A DNA stretch of 44,159 bases from a bacterium (lineage in GTDB: Bacteria > Patescibacteriota > Patescibacteriia > UBA9934): NCBI GenBank assembly GCA_027592325.1, contig JAQCKO010000009.1, forward strand, positions 1 through 44,159. The letters are read 5' to 3'. Positions 1-7,806 of this stretch are shown one piece after another. The notes under the pieces are model-generated. The model was not told where the DNA came from. It saw only the letters and a program-made list of their open reading frames with translations, and made no database searches. Numbering within the stretch: the stretch's first letter is position 1; every line of letters starts with the position of its first letter. Position numbers and translations under genes: made by a program.

Positions 1-858
1 TTTACGGAAGAGTTTTCGCGCATACATTGAGCAGCCAAGATGTGGTTCACATTCATAGACATCGAGTCCAGCGCCAGCGATTGAGCCGTTTACAAGCGCG
101 TCAAGAAGTGCCGCTTCATCGACAACTGGTCCTCGTGCTGTATTGATCAGAATAGCCGTTTCTTTCATCATCTTCAATTCTTTTTTCGAAATAAGATGGC
201 GCGTTGCAGGGAGGAGGGGAACGTGCAGCGAGACAATATCGGCTTGCTTTAGAAGGGTTTCTTTCGTTCGATATTTCGCCTTGCAGCTTTTTTCGAGTTT
301 TTTGTTTCTCTCAAGATCATGATACAGAATGTTGACACCAAAGCCGAGATGAAGGGCTTTTGCCACTCCTTCTCCAATGCGACCGGTTCCAATAATACCG
401 AGTGTCTTTCCGCAAAGATCGTTTCCGAGTAAAAGCAGTGGTCCCCATGCGGAATATTTTCCACCGCGCATGAATCTGTCCCCTTCCACAATACGGTGGG
501 AGAGCGCCAGAATCAGTGCAACGGTATGCTCAGCAACCGATTCAACAATTTCGGGACCGGGAGCGTTTGAAACAGCAATAGAGCGTTTTTTCGCCTCCTT
601 AACATCAATGTTATTAAAACCAACGGCATAATTTGCAATCATCTCAAGCTGATCTCCAGCTGCGTTCATCACTTCTGCATCGATATTCTCCGTGAGAATC
701 GAAAGAATGACATGTGCGCCTCGAACACGTTTTAAGAGTTTGCGCCGAGGGATTTTTTCGTCGTCATCGTAAATATCGAGCTCTATGTCGTTTCGTTGTT
801 TTAGCAAATTAATGCCGATTTCAGGAATGCGGCGGGTAACAAAAACACGCTTTTTCAT
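1..858 (-). CDS. D-2-hydroxyacid dehydrogenase, 3' end cut by window edge
   Basis: The visible 286 residues read open to the window edge. The product should be an NAD(P)-dependent oxidoreductase reducing 2-keto acids (glyoxylate, hydroxypyruvate or pyruvate type) in the cytoplasm. The Rossmann motif GIIGTGRIG is at about residues 154-162, the conserved NTARG with the family's substrate-binding Arg at 239-243, and GLDVYECEP with the family Glu at 264-272. The catalytic His expected further on lies outside the window. The N-terminal catalytic half carries the usual NYAVGFNNID segment (77-85). The start ATG overlaps the stop of the upstream membrane-protein gene as ATGA, so it is the last visible gene of the PfkB operon. 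The exact substrate cannot be told from the sequence. Confidence 0.9.
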   Translation of the reverse strand, partial: MKKRVFVTRRIPEIGINLLKQRNDIELDIYDDDEKIPRRKLLKRVRGAHVILSILTENIDAEVMNAAGDQLEMIANYAVGFNNIDVKEAKKRSIAVSNAPGPEIVESVAEHTVALILALSHRIVEGDRFMRGGKYSAWGPLLLLGNDLCGKTLGIIGTGRIGEGVAKALHLGFGVNILYHDLERNKKLEKSCKAKYRTKETLLKQADIVSLHVPLLPATRHLISKKELKMMKETAILINTARGPVVDEAALLDALVNGSIAGAGLDVYECEPHLGCSMYARKLFRK

Positions 859-1556
859 AGTGAGGGAATACGGCTAAAATTCAAACTTGGTTTTACTGTC
901 TCAAACCATTGCGTTGCACCTTCCGTTCCTCGGCTTGCGCGGTACGAGACTTCAACGGCATGCGAAGCTGTTTCGAAAATAATCCATTCTCGTTCTTCAT
1001 TTTCAACAACGCCCGTAATTGTCGTGAGTAGCCCCCCGGCGACAGTTTTTTGGTCTGAAAATACATTAAAACCGCTTGATGAGAGCAAAGATTCAAAAAA
1101 TACATCGCCGTAGAGAAGCTCGCTGTCCCCGAGAAGATTGGTCTTTATGTACGAGCGCATTTGAATGGCAATCGGGTTTTTTGTTGAGATATTCTCGGTG
1201 TCGAGAAATAATTCTTCAATGACGCTTGGACTTTCGTCATTTTCGATGAGAACAGTTTCCCAACCGGAGGTGATATACGAAAATGTTGGAAGCGTTATGC
1301 TTTCTTGATAGGTGAGGGTGGATTGTGATTCTGTTTGTTCTTCCGTCTCAATGCGAAGTATGCCTGCATTGCTCGCCTCTACAAATTCAGAATTATAGTC
1401 TGTATTGATTTGGGTTTTCAGGGCTTCAGGACGTTCATTGCCAAGCTGTAAATAGATGGATCGTGTGTAGAAAACAACGATAGCAAATAACGTGATAGCA
1501 GCTATGATGATGCCTGAAATGAGAATTCCGTAATGTGGATGACGTTCGCGTTTCAT
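855..1556 (-). CDS. Single-pass membrane protein of unknown function
   Basis: The product has 233 residues. A short basic N-terminus (MKRERHPHYG) is followed by one hydrophobic helix at about residues 10-30, then an acidic Ser/Thr-rich domain with no cysteines, presumably outside the membrane. I do not recognise the family. The start overlaps the stop of the PfkB gene upstream by ATGA, and its own stop overlaps the dehydrogenase start in the same way, so translation is probably coupled along the operon. The extracytoplasmic part has alternating polar and hydrophobic residues that suggest a beta-rich fold, but that is inference only. Confidence 0.8.
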   Translation of the reverse strand: MKRERHPHYGILISGIIIAAITLFAIVVFYTRSIYLQLGNERPEALKTQINTDYNSEFVEASNAGILRIETEEQTESQSTLTYQESITLPTFSYITSGWETVLIENDESPSVIEELFLDTENISTKNPIAIQMRSYIKTNLLGDSELLYGDVFFESLLSSSGFNVFSDQKTVAGGLLTTITGVVENEEREWIIFETASHAVEVSYRASRGTEGATQWFETVKPSLNFSRIPSL

Positions 1557-2530
1557 AGTCGGATTTCGCGTGCGGTAAAAATTGAGAGACGGCGTTTATT
1601 TGGGAGGCGCTTGAGTATGCCATTTTTTGCCCCATGCTCTTGAATGACGCTCTCAGCATTGAGTGTTCCAACTTTGAGAGCATCTTTGAGGGTATAACCC
1701 TTCATTAAGGCACCTACTGTTCCAGATCCAAACGCATCTCCGGCCCCTGTCCGGGAAATTCCTTTGATTTCTGGACGTGCGCGCACAAATACGGCTTCTT
1801 TCCCATCATAGGCATATGAACCCTTTGAACCATCGGTGATAATGGCAATCGCCGATCCGAGTTGAAGTGTTTTTAGCATGTTTTTTACGTCATCTTGTTT
1901 TGTGAGATCAGCGGCCTCTTCACGATTCATGTTTATGACGGCAAGGTGAGGGATGATCCGCGAAAATATTCGCATGCCGCTCTCAAGCTCGAGGGAGCCA
2001 GGATTGAATGCGATGTTTGACCCATTTTTTAGAGCATTGCTGATGATTTCTTCAATTAGTTTCATATTGCCGCCAAGGGACGTCAGGTACACCCATTTTG
2101 CCTTTATTTTGCGACTATTTACATCGCGTTTTGTCAGGTCTGTGCTGACGCCGCGGTGCACGATAACGGTGCGTTCACCACTTTTTACGGTAAATAGGGT
2201 GCTATATCCAGTCATGCTTCCACGGTTGACTGCCATATGGGTGGTGTTGACTCCAGCGGTTCGCAAATCTTGAATGACCGCATTTCCGGAATCATCATTT
2301 CCCACTTTTGCAATGGCAGATGTATGAAATCCGAAGCGTGCAAATGTCACTGCCGCATTCGTTGCGCCACCACCTGTAGAAAAGTGAATTTCATCTGCTT
2401 CAATCTTATCTCCAAGCTCAATACATTTCACAGATCGATTGTGATCATCTTTTGTCTCGAGACTTTTTGCTGTATGTGAAATCAAAAAAACATCTCGAAC
2501 CGCACTTCCTATGGTGACAATATCGTACAT
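1553..2530 (-). CDS. PfkB/ribokinase-family sugar or nucleoside kinase
   Basis: This is an ATP-dependent kinase of the ribokinase fold, phosphorylating a sugar or nucleoside in the cytoplasm. The substrate-binding glycine motif STGGGATNAA lies near residues 45-55. The C-terminal anion-hole and catalytic-base motif RTGAGDAFGSG contains the catalytic Asp. The start at MYDIVTIG is preferred over an upstream in-frame ATG because a -10 box sits 8 bases before it and homologues begin with this strand. The length of 325 residues is normal for the family. It lies 33 bases downstream of a paralogous kinase, and its stop overlaps the next start. Substrate specificity is not deducible. Confidence 0.9.
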   Translation of the reverse strand: MYDIVTIGSAVRDVFLISHTAKSLETKDDHNRSVKCIELGDKIEADEIHFSTGGGATNAAVTFARFGFHTSAIAKVGNDDSGNAVIQDLRTAGVNTTHMAVNRGSMTGYSTLFTVKSGERTVIVHRGVSTDLTKRDVNSRKIKAKWVYLTSLGGNMKLIEEIISNALKNGSNIAFNPGSLELESGMRIFSRIIPHLAVINMNREEAADLTKQDDVKNMLKTLQLGSAIAIITDGSKGSYAYDGKEAVFVRARPEIKGISRTGAGDAFGSGTVGALMKGYTLKDALKVGTLNAESVIQEHGAKNGILKRLPNKRRLSIFTAREIRL

Positions 2531-2538
2531 ACACCCAT

Positions 2539-2547
2539 ATTGTAACA
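2539..2547 (-). promoter_or_regulatory. Extended -10 promoter, probably leaderless
   Basis: Read on the minus strand, TGT-TACAAT ends 8 bases before the kinase ATG at 2530, and no Shine-Dalgarno sequence is present. Transcription would begin at or next to the start codon. No convincing -35 box is seen. Confidence 0.5.
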
Positions 2548-2563
2548 CGAGATGCATGCACGA

Positions 2564-3541
2564 TTAGATCGTTTTTGTCTTGTAATCACGTTGACGTTTC
2601 AGATGCGATTTAATGCGCGCAATGTTTTGAAGACCTTCGACGGGACCCACGAACTGCACGACCTGCGCAGAATTGACCGACCCCCATTTGAGGCCATCTT
2701 CAATCGATTCGTCGTTCATTATCGCCCCAAGAAAACCGGTCGAGAATGCATCACCAGCGCCTGTTGCTTCTACACGCTCGCCTGGGAACATGGGGGAAAA
2801 CAGTGCATCGTTCCCATTGTAGACATATGCACCTTCACGGCCATCCGTAATCACGACAATGTCCGGTCCAAGGTCATGTAGCTTTGAGAGAAGCGTTTTG
2901 ATGTCTTTCGAAGGCTTCTTTTTTACGATCGATGCTGCTTCTGCTCGATTCACAAACAGAATGTCGGCCGATTTAAGAAGAGCAAAAAATGCGTCAGATC
3001 GTTCCTTGATTTGAATGCTCCCAGGATTAAAACTTATCTTTGTTCCGTGTCGTTTTTTGAGTTTCACGAGCTGTTTGAATAGCGCTTCATAACTGTCACC
3101 AAGTTCAGAAAGATGTACCCATTTTGGCGCTTCTCCTAAGTGGGGAAGGCGATATTCACCGCTTGATTGTAAAACCAATTGCGTTGATTCTCCTTTATGA
3201 TTCAATACAGCGGCAAATGCGGGTTTGAGGCCTCTTCGCGCGCGAATGAAATCGGTTGCAACCTTTCGGCTCATTAGCTCATCGACAGCCATAATATGAA
3301 TAGGCCCTTTTGCCATTTCGGCATACACACCTGTGTGAAAACCAAGGCGCCTCAGACCTGTGGCAACATTTGGGGCCGTACCCGCGATTTGCAAATCAAT
3401 ATCGTCAACAATCGTCTTTCGTCCATTAGGCACAGCAACAACTTCAGTTTTCCCACGCGTAAATGTCTCTCCGATTTTGTCTGGTATTGAAATAAAGGCA
3501 TCTAATTTTATGTCGCCGATGGCCAGAAGGTCGATTTGCAT
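2564..3541 (-). CDS. PfkB/ribokinase-family kinase, paralogue of the next gene
   Basis: This 325-residue kinase of the ribokinase superfamily is the first gene of the operon. The N-terminal substrate loop reads LQIAGTAPNVATGLRRLGF (about residues 50-68). It replaces the usual GG pair with AG, so the sugar-binding site may differ from that of its neighbour. The C-terminal motif EATGAGDAFSTGF carries the conserved Asp base. Both kinases share the order of motifs, including SFNPGSIQI/AFNPGSLEL and FVNRAEA/NMNREEA, so they are tandem paralogues. The physiological substrate is unknown. The neighbourhood (hydroxyacid dehydrogenase, and pentose phosphate genes 5 kb away) makes a sugar more likely than a nucleoside, but this is inference. 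Confidence 0.9.
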   Translation of the reverse strand: MQIDLLAIGDIKLDAFISIPDKIGETFTRGKTEVVAVPNGRKTIVDDIDLQIAGTAPNVATGLRRLGFHTGVYAEMAKGPIHIMAVDELMSRKVATDFIRARRGLKPAFAAVLNHKGESTQLVLQSSGEYRLPHLGEAPKWVHLSELGDSYEALFKQLVKLKKRHGTKISFNPGSIQIKERSDAFFALLKSADILFVNRAEAASIVKKKPSKDIKTLLSKLHDLGPDIVVITDGREGAYVYNGNDALFSPMFPGERVEATGAGDAFSTGFLGAIMNDESIEDGLKWGSVNSAQVVQFVGPVEGLQNIARIKSHLKRQRDYKTKTI

Positions 3542-3549
3542 ATGTATCT

Positions 3550-3558
3550 AGTATACAA
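3550..3558 (-). promoter_or_regulatory. -10 promoter, probably leaderless
   Basis: The minus strand reads TTG-TATACT, ending 8 bases before the ATG at 3541, with no ribosome binding site between. It would serve the four-gene kinase/dehydrogenase operon. Confidence 0.5.
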
Positions 3559-3599
3559 GAGGTTTGAGGTATGCTTCGACCGCTCGCTGAATTACTACT

Positions 3600-3629
3600 C
3601 GTCATTATTACGAAGGCAGGAATTCGGCG
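3600..3629 (+). repeat. Degenerate copy of the CCCTGC-GAAG-GCAGGG hairpin repeat
   Basis: GTCATTATTACGAAGGCAGG resembles the better copies at 4341 and 37073 but has lost the left stem arm. It lies in the 106-base gap between the PfkB operon and the methyltransferase gene. Confidence 0.35.
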
Positions 3630-3647
3630 TTTTCTACATTCTACAGT

Positions 3648-4184
3648 CTACTTTCTACGAAACGCTTTCCCTTCATACACAAATATCGGCAGCCTTTTTT
3701 TCTCCTTGAATACCTTTTTTGGCTCAATCGCCTCTATGGGCCAGGCTTCTACAATCACGCGGCTAGAATCGCTGAGTTCTGCGGTGAATTTTTTTGCGAG
3801 TTTTGGATAGCTTTTATCAAGTAGAAACACAAAAACAATGTCGACCCCATCTAAATTTGCCCTGAAGAGATTTTGACATTTGAATGAAACATTTTTGTAT
3901 CCACCAAAGTATTTACGCAGCACCGAGACAAGGAGGGGAAGCAACGAAATTTCATACCCGATGAATGTCGCGTTTTTATGCTGACGAGCAAGAGCAAATA
4001 AAACCGATCCATCGCCAGAGCCAAGGTCGATGATTTTCATGCCCTGATTGATTTGCAATTTTGACAGCATATGCTCGCGGTCTCCGCGTTTGGTCGGGAG
4101 CCAAGGCGCCGCCGAAATACCGGCAAATGCTGCGGTGAAGAGGAAAGGGGAAGTGATGAGGAAGACAATCAGGAAGGTATTCAT
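3648..4184 (-). CDS. FAM173-like membrane-anchored SAM-dependent methyltransferase
   Basis: The 178-residue product has an N-terminal hydrophobic helix (about residues 3-24), then PWLPTKRGDREHML and the SAM-binding motif I IIDLGSGDGSVLFAL (51-65), with FIGYEIS following as the acidic post-motif. This order (one membrane helix, then a compact class I methyltransferase with DLGSGDG) is like the FAM173 family, whose mitochondrial members methylate lysines in membrane proteins. The target here is unknown. The start was set at MNTFLIVFL; an upstream in-frame ATG would extend into a structured repeat element. The gene lies between two repeat-containing gaps, downstream of the pseudouridine synthase gene. 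Confidence 0.75.
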   Translation of the reverse strand: MNTFLIVFLITSPFLFTAAFAGISAAPWLPTKRGDREHMLSKLQINQGMKIIDLGSGDGSVLFALARQHKNATFIGYEISLLPLLVSVLRKYFGGYKNVSFKCQNLFRANLDGVDIVFVFLLDKSYPKLAKKFTAELSDSSRVIVEAWPIEAIEPKKVFKEKKRLPIFVYEGKAFRRK

Positions 4185-4199
4185 AGGAGGGGGAACAGC

Positions 4200-4310
4200 A
4201 CAGCTCACTAAATCTGACGGTTTCGTTCTCCGGTCCTCGTTCAACGTACCAGGAAGTACGCCTCACTTCGGTCCTCAAACGGCACCGCCATCTCAGGCAA
4301 TCTGAGCTGT
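4200..4310. repeat. Structured intergenic element, copy A
   Basis: The 111-base element is bounded by ACAGCTCA (4200-4207) and TGAGCTGT (4303-4310). A second, imperfect inner stem pairs GACGGT (near 4216) with ACCGCC (near 4284). The centre holds CGTAC-caggaa-GTACG (4245-4260). It shares the core GGAAGTACnCnTCnCTTC with copies B and C, while the arm sequences differ. It lies just upstream of the methyltransferase start and may overlap its leader. Confidence 0.65.
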
Positions 4311-4340
4311 TCTAATTTACGCGATATATTGTCGGCTTCG

Positions 4341-4364
4341 TCATCCCTGCGAAGGCAGGGATCC
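4341..4364. repeat. Short palindromic repeat (CCCTGC-GAAG-GCAGGG)
   Basis: TCATCCCTGCGAAGGCAGGG forms a six-pair GC stem with a GAAG loop. A second copy starts at 37073 and a degraded one lies at 3600. It is in the intergenic gap downstream of the pseudouridine synthase gene and resembles a REP-type dispersed repeat. Confidence 0.6.
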
Positions 4365-4431
4365 AGCGAAGGACAGGAGTATTTTAGCATTTCTGCCGAT
4401 TTTCCTCAGAAAATACAACCCCAAACCTCTC

Positions 4432-5121
4432 CTAAACCCCCTCGAGTAGCTCCCTTCTTTCCTTCTTCGATAGTAAACGCGTATTTCCTGCGCCAAGGTC
4501 GCGCAGGCGAAGGTGAGCAATGCGAATACGTTTCAGGTTTACGACTTCGTATCCGAGCGCTTCACACATGCGGCGTATTTGGCGATTGCGTCCTTCGGTT
4601 AAAATCAAATGAAATTTTTTCACACCGACAGCTTTTGTTCGTGCTGGTTTTGTGAGCTCTCCATCAAGTTCAATTCCTTCGCGCATTTTACGCAAATCTT
4701 TTTTCTCCATTGGTTTTTGCACCGTGACAATATACTCTTTCTCCATTTTTCCACTTCCATGTGCGAGTTTTTGGGCAATGTCGCCATTATTCGTGAAAAG
4801 CATCAGCCCCTCTGAAGCAACATCAAGGCGTCCAACATAAAAAAGTCGCTCGTTCGAATCGAGATAATCGTAAACAGAATTATTCGCATCTTCCGCGCCA
4901 GAAGAAATAACGCCGGCAGGTTTATTTAGCAGTAAAAAGAGATCTTCTTTCCCATCTGTAGAAATTGGTTCACCGTAAATGGCCACTTGATCGCTATCTT
5001 CCACGCGATCGCCGACTTCCGCCGTCTTTCCGTTAATGGTCACGGCGCCAGATTCAATGAAACTATCGGCTTTTCGACGTGAACAATAGCCGGTTTTGGC
5101 GATGTATTTGTTTATGCGCAT
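4432..5121 (-). CDS. RsuA/RluB-family pseudouridine synthase
   Basis: The 229-residue enzyme isomerises a uridine to pseudouridine in ribosomal RNA. An N-terminal S4 RNA-binding domain (MRINKYIAKTGYCSRRKADS, residues 1-20 and on to about 48) is followed by the synthase domain. The catalytic Asp is D100 in VGRLDVASEG, and the C-terminal motif EGRNRQIRRMCEALGY is typical of the RsuA/RluB/RluE/RluF group. The S4 domain fits RsuA, RluB or RluF, and the rRNA position cannot be assigned. The ATG is preceded at 7 bases by an extended -10-like TGC-TACCCT and lacks a Shine-Dalgarno sequence. Confidence 0.92.
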   Translation of the reverse strand: MRINKYIAKTGYCSRRKADSFIESGAVTINGKTAEVGDRVEDSDQVAIYGEPISTDGKEDLFLLLNKPAGVISSGAEDANNSVYDYLDSNERLFYVGRLDVASEGLMLFTNNGDIAQKLAHGSGKMEKEYIVTVQKPMEKKDLRKMREGIELDGELTKPARTKAVGVKKFHLILTEGRNRQIRRMCEALGYEVVNLKRIRIAHLRLRDLGAGNTRLLSKKERRELLEGV

Positions 5122-5128
5122 ATGGAGG

Positions 5129-5137
5129 AGGGTAGCA
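5129..5137 (-). promoter_or_regulatory. Possible extended -10 element (TGC-TACCCT)
   Basis: It lies 7 bases before the ATG at 5121. The hexamer matches the consensus weakly, but TGC-TAnnnT also occurs before secG, trpS and the gene at 16513. Confidence 0.35.
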
Positions 5138-5153
5138 CAGAGGATTGGGACTG

Positions 5154-5262
5154 CACAGCATACCGCTTCTAGCGGCTCAGATCGCTGGTAGTTTACTCAA
5201 TGTGCCCGGAAGTACACTTCGCTTCGCTCCCTGATCTTCACCACTACCTTAGGCAACCTGTG
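5154..5262. repeat. Structured intergenic element, copy B
   Basis: The 109-base element lies between the divergent pseudouridine synthase and small orphan genes. The outer arms are CACAG (5154-5158) and CTGTG (5258-5262); the inner stem pairs GGTAGT (5187-5192) with ACTACC (5243-5248). The core GGAAGTACACTTCGCTTC (5208-5225) matches copies A and C. A local hairpin CCGCT-tct-AGCGG is at 5163-5175. Confidence 0.6.
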
Positions 5263-5345
5263 ATGTTCAGGAACAGGAAGAAAACAATCTATTGAGAATT
5301 GACGAGCAAACAAAAACATACTACGGTCGGAGGGAAGGGGGTGAC

Positions 5346-5651
5346 ATGACGCAAGAAATCGATCGATCCATGCTTCTTGAGGATTTGTTCCTTGATTATG
5401 TTTTTGGAGCGGAAGGGGTACCGATTCCGTTCCAAGGCAGTATGGTGCAGGTGAGACTTGAAAAAGGGATGCTACGCAGCTTCCTCGTTCACTCATTGTG
5501 CCCGTTCCTACGGTTTAACTTCATCGTTCGAGGTGAGGACGGCTATGTGTACAAGGTGTGTTTCGATCCCGTCTCACACGCATTTATGCGAGTCGATCAA
5601 CTCATGCGGTCGGCAGACGAGTTTGACTTCCAGCGCTGGCGATCACCCTAG
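5346..5651 (+). CDS. Small orphan protein with its own Shine-Dalgarno and hairpin
   Basis: The 101-residue product is soluble by appearance, with no signal peptide or membrane helix, and I do not recognise a family. It starts MTQEIDRSML and ends FDFQRWRSP, with alternating hydrophobic strands in the middle (VQVRLEKGM, FNFIVRGEDGYVYKVCFD). The start is set by a strong purine tract GGAGGGAAGGGGGTG just upstream, unlike the neighbouring genes. A -10-like CATACT lies at 5317-5322. A GC-rich hairpin follows the stop. Codon use looks somewhat richer in GC than the genes nearby. It could be a horizontally acquired or lineage-specific gene. Expression is inferred only from these signals. Confidence 0.6.
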   Translation: MTQEIDRSMLLEDLFLDYVFGAEGVPIPFQGSMVQVRLEKGMLRSFLVHSLCPFLRFNFIVRGEDGYVYKVCFDPVSHAFMRVDQLMRSADEFDFQRWRSP

Positions 5652-5658
5652 CGCAACG

Positions 5659-5686
5659 AGCGGCGATTCCAAGTAGGGTCGCCGCT
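5659..5686 (+). terminator. Hairpin after the small orphan gene
   Basis: AGCGGCGA (5659-5666) pairs perfectly with TCGCCGCT (5679-5686) around a 12-base loop. There is no T-run, so it may be a weak terminator or an mRNA 3' stabiliser. It ends four bases before the -10 box of the next gene. Confidence 0.5.
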
Positions 5687-5690
5687 ATTG

Positions 5691-5696
5691 TATACT
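5691..5696 (+). promoter_or_regulatory. -10 promoter (TATACT), probably leaderless
   Basis: TATACT, preceded by TTG, ends 8 bases before the ATG at 5705. There is no ribosome binding site in between. Confidence 0.5.
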
Positions 5697-5704
5697 TGAA
5701 TTAT

Positions 5705-6817
5705 ATGAGTGCAGATTTTGAACCAAAGTATAGTCCGGATTTTTCACCAGTTGAAGACGATCTGACGGCGGAGTCAGATGTGCTCAATGCGCCGGTGGAT
5801 GCGCTTTACCGAAGCCCTGATGTACCGTATGAGACGCATCCGCAACCATATGAGCAAGAACGAGAGAGTGTGACTCTCGATGAAGAGGGAGAGCAGATGC
5901 ATGTGTATAACGTTGATACAGAAAGGCATTTGCTAGAACAGGAAGTCTTGGAAAAAGTGGTTAATTCAGCACTTGTGGAATTTTCTCATCTTCTTTCTGG
6001 TCGTGATGATTATGTGATTTTTGCGTCCACGGCTCTATATCTTCAGGCACGTGAGCATTATGGGAGAATGGATGAGAAGCGGAAATCAGAAATGAGCAAT
6101 CTTGATAAGGCCGCGTTTGAGCGCTTTTCGAAAACGCCAGGTGATCTTGATATTAGCGTGAATGATCGGGCATCCATGCTTGAGATATATCGCCGTCTTT
6201 CCCGTCATGAAGGTGTCAGATTTGACGAGCCAGAGGCTGAAGAAGAAATGGATGGGCCGATGTTTGTTTCAAAATTAGATGGAGCACGTATATTGCGCGG
6301 ATCGATGCGGGTGGAGGTGGACGGACAGTCGTTTGATTACCCTTTTGAATTGTTCACGGATTCCTTCGTTGTTCCAAAAGGGAAGGAGTATGTCGAGAAA
6401 AAAGGTGATTTGCGTGTTTTGAATCTCACCGGGCTAAAAAAACAGTACGCACGTAATTTTGAAGTCGAACAACGTCTTCGAGTAAATATAGAACGTGTTG
6501 AAAGATTTCTAAATGATCATGAATATAACATGCGTGCATTTCTAAACACTCTTGATGACCTCATACATCCGATGGAAGAGATTCTCTCAGGGGGTGCTGC
6601 TTCTGAGGCATTGCAAGAACAGCTTGGTATGACGGATGATGATTTACGTGATTATTACAAAACGAAAGCGGATTTGCTCGCCGCGAATGGGGATGCAAAA
6701 AAAGAGAAAGAAGCACGAGCGAAAATAGAAACACTCATTGGCGGAATGAAAACAAAGCTCCAAAAACGTATTGACGACATTCAGGCCATTGAGCAGTTAC
6801 AGCGCGACGGTGTTTAG
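5705..6817 (+). CDS. Hypothetical protein with possible nucleotidyltransferase-like motif
   Basis: The product has 370 residues and is acidic, with no signal or membrane helix. The first 75 residues are low-complexity and acidic (PVEDDLTAESD and similar). A middle segment reads VIFASTALYLQ, then about 40 residues later SKTPGDLDISV. This resembles the GGTALxL...RxSxDIDL pattern of AbiEii/DUF1814-type nucleotidyltransferases, but with the glycines and Arg changed. The C-terminal third (from about residue 240) is strongly helical and charged, with likely coiled coil at the end. The start at 5705 is set by the -10 box; a TTG three codons earlier is less likely. It converges on the transketolase gene with a 4-base overlap. 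The function assignment is tentative. Confidence 0.65.
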   Translation: MSADFEPKYSPDFSPVEDDLTAESDVLNAPVDALYRSPDVPYETHPQPYEQERESVTLDEEGEQMHVYNVDTERHLLEQEVLEKVVNSALVEFSHLLSGRDDYVIFASTALYLQAREHYGRMDEKRKSEMSNLDKAAFERFSKTPGDLDISVNDRASMLEIYRRLSRHEGVRFDEPEAEEEMDGPMFVSKLDGARILRGSMRVEVDGQSFDYPFELFTDSFVVPKGKEYVEKKGDLRVLNLTGLKKQYARNFEVEQRLRVNIERVERFLNDHEYNMRAFLNTLDDLIHPMEEILSGGAASEALQEQLGMTDDDLRDYYKTKADLLAANGDAKKEKEARAKIETLIGGMKTKLQKRIDDIQAIEQLQRDGV

Positions 6818-7806
6818 TTTTTCCGTTTCAGAACACGAAGGGCTTCAGTTTTAATATGCGGTGCTGTTAGTTTGAAATGTTCTAACAGTTCTTGTGGTTC
6901 TCCGCTTTCTCCAAACCGGTCTTGCATTCCAATGCGTGAAAGCGGGGTGGGGTGATGCTCTGCAAGGAATTCGGCGACTGCGCTCCCCATACCGCCAGCA
7001 ACCTGGGCTTCTTCCACGGTGACGATAGCTCCACATTCCTTTGCTGCCTTCAGGATGGTTTCCTCATCCATAGGCTTTACGCTCGCATTGTTTATCACGC
7101 GCGCTTCAATACCTATTTCTGAAAGTAATTCTGCCGCATGCAAGCATTCGTATACCAGGGTTCCGCAACCAATGAGTGCTATATCGTCTCCATTCCGAAA
7201 CACCTGCGCCTTGCCAAGTTCAAAAGGGGTGTCTTTTTTTGTAAAGACAGGACTTTTCTCACGGGCAAATCGAACGTACACAGGGCCATCAATCTCATTC
7301 GCAAGAATAGTCGCTTTGCGCGTTTCTTCTGCGTCACAAGGAACAAGCACGGTCATGTTCGGAAGAACGCGCATCAGGGCAATGTCTTCAATCATTTGGT
7401 GTGTTGCACCATCTGGACCAACTGAAACGCCAGCATGCGCTCCTGCAATTTTGACATTTTGATTTTGAAGGCATGCCGTTGTGCGAATTTGTTCCCAATT
7501 ACGACCAGGCGAAAAAGCCGCATAGCTTGCAATCCACACGCGTTTTCCTGCGAGCGCCATTCCTGCAGCAACGGCGGCCATTGCCTGCTCAGCGACTCCA
7601 AAACGAACAAATCGTTCAGGGAATGCTTCTTCAAAAGCAGCTGTACGAGTTGACTCTGTGAGATCAGCGCAAATGACATATGTGTTGCTGTTTTTCTCAC
7701 CGCATTCTAAAAGTCCTTCGCCAAAACCATTGCGTGTTGGGACCATTTGCACTTCTTTCCTTTGTTTCCATCCGCTGACAAGGTTACTTTTTTCGTTTTT
7801 TGCCAT
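6814..7806 (-). CDS. tktB-like half: Transketolase, C-terminal subunit
   Basis: This is the pyrimidine-binding and C-terminal part of transketolase, which moves two-carbon units between ketose and aldose phosphates using thiamine diphosphate. The catalytic Glu is E73 in FGVAEQAMA, preceded by PTRNGFGEGLLECGEKN and CADLTEST. YVRFAREKSPV and the C-terminal regulatory-like domain (CGTLVYECLHAAELL onward) complete the 330 residues. The start is uncertain: MAKNEKSN (7806, overlapping the upstream gene by 23 bases) or MVPTRNGFG (7746). It must pair with the N-terminal subunit encoded at 8667-9572, which is separated from it by a DUF4349 gene in the same operon. Confidence 0.93.
   Translation of the reverse strand: MAKNEKSNLVSGWKQRKEVQMVPTRNGFGEGLLECGEKNSNTYVICADLTESTRTAAFEEAFPERFVRFGVAEQAMAAVAAGMALAGKRVWIASYAAFSPGRNWEQIRTTACLQNQNVKIAGAHAGVSVGPDGATHQMIEDIALMRVLPNMTVLVPCDAEETRKATILANEIDGPVYVRFAREKSPVFTKKDTPFELGKAQVFRNGDDIALIGCGTLVYECLHAAELLSEIGIEARVINNASVKPMDEETILKAAKECGAIVTVEEAQVAGGMGSAVAEFLAEHHPTPLSRIGMQDRFGESGEPQELLEHFKLTAPHIKTEALRVLKRKN

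Noticed and set aside
4048-4305. Plus-strand frame over the methyltransferase start
   Set aside because: It is antisense to the methyltransferase and runs through copy A of the intergenic element.
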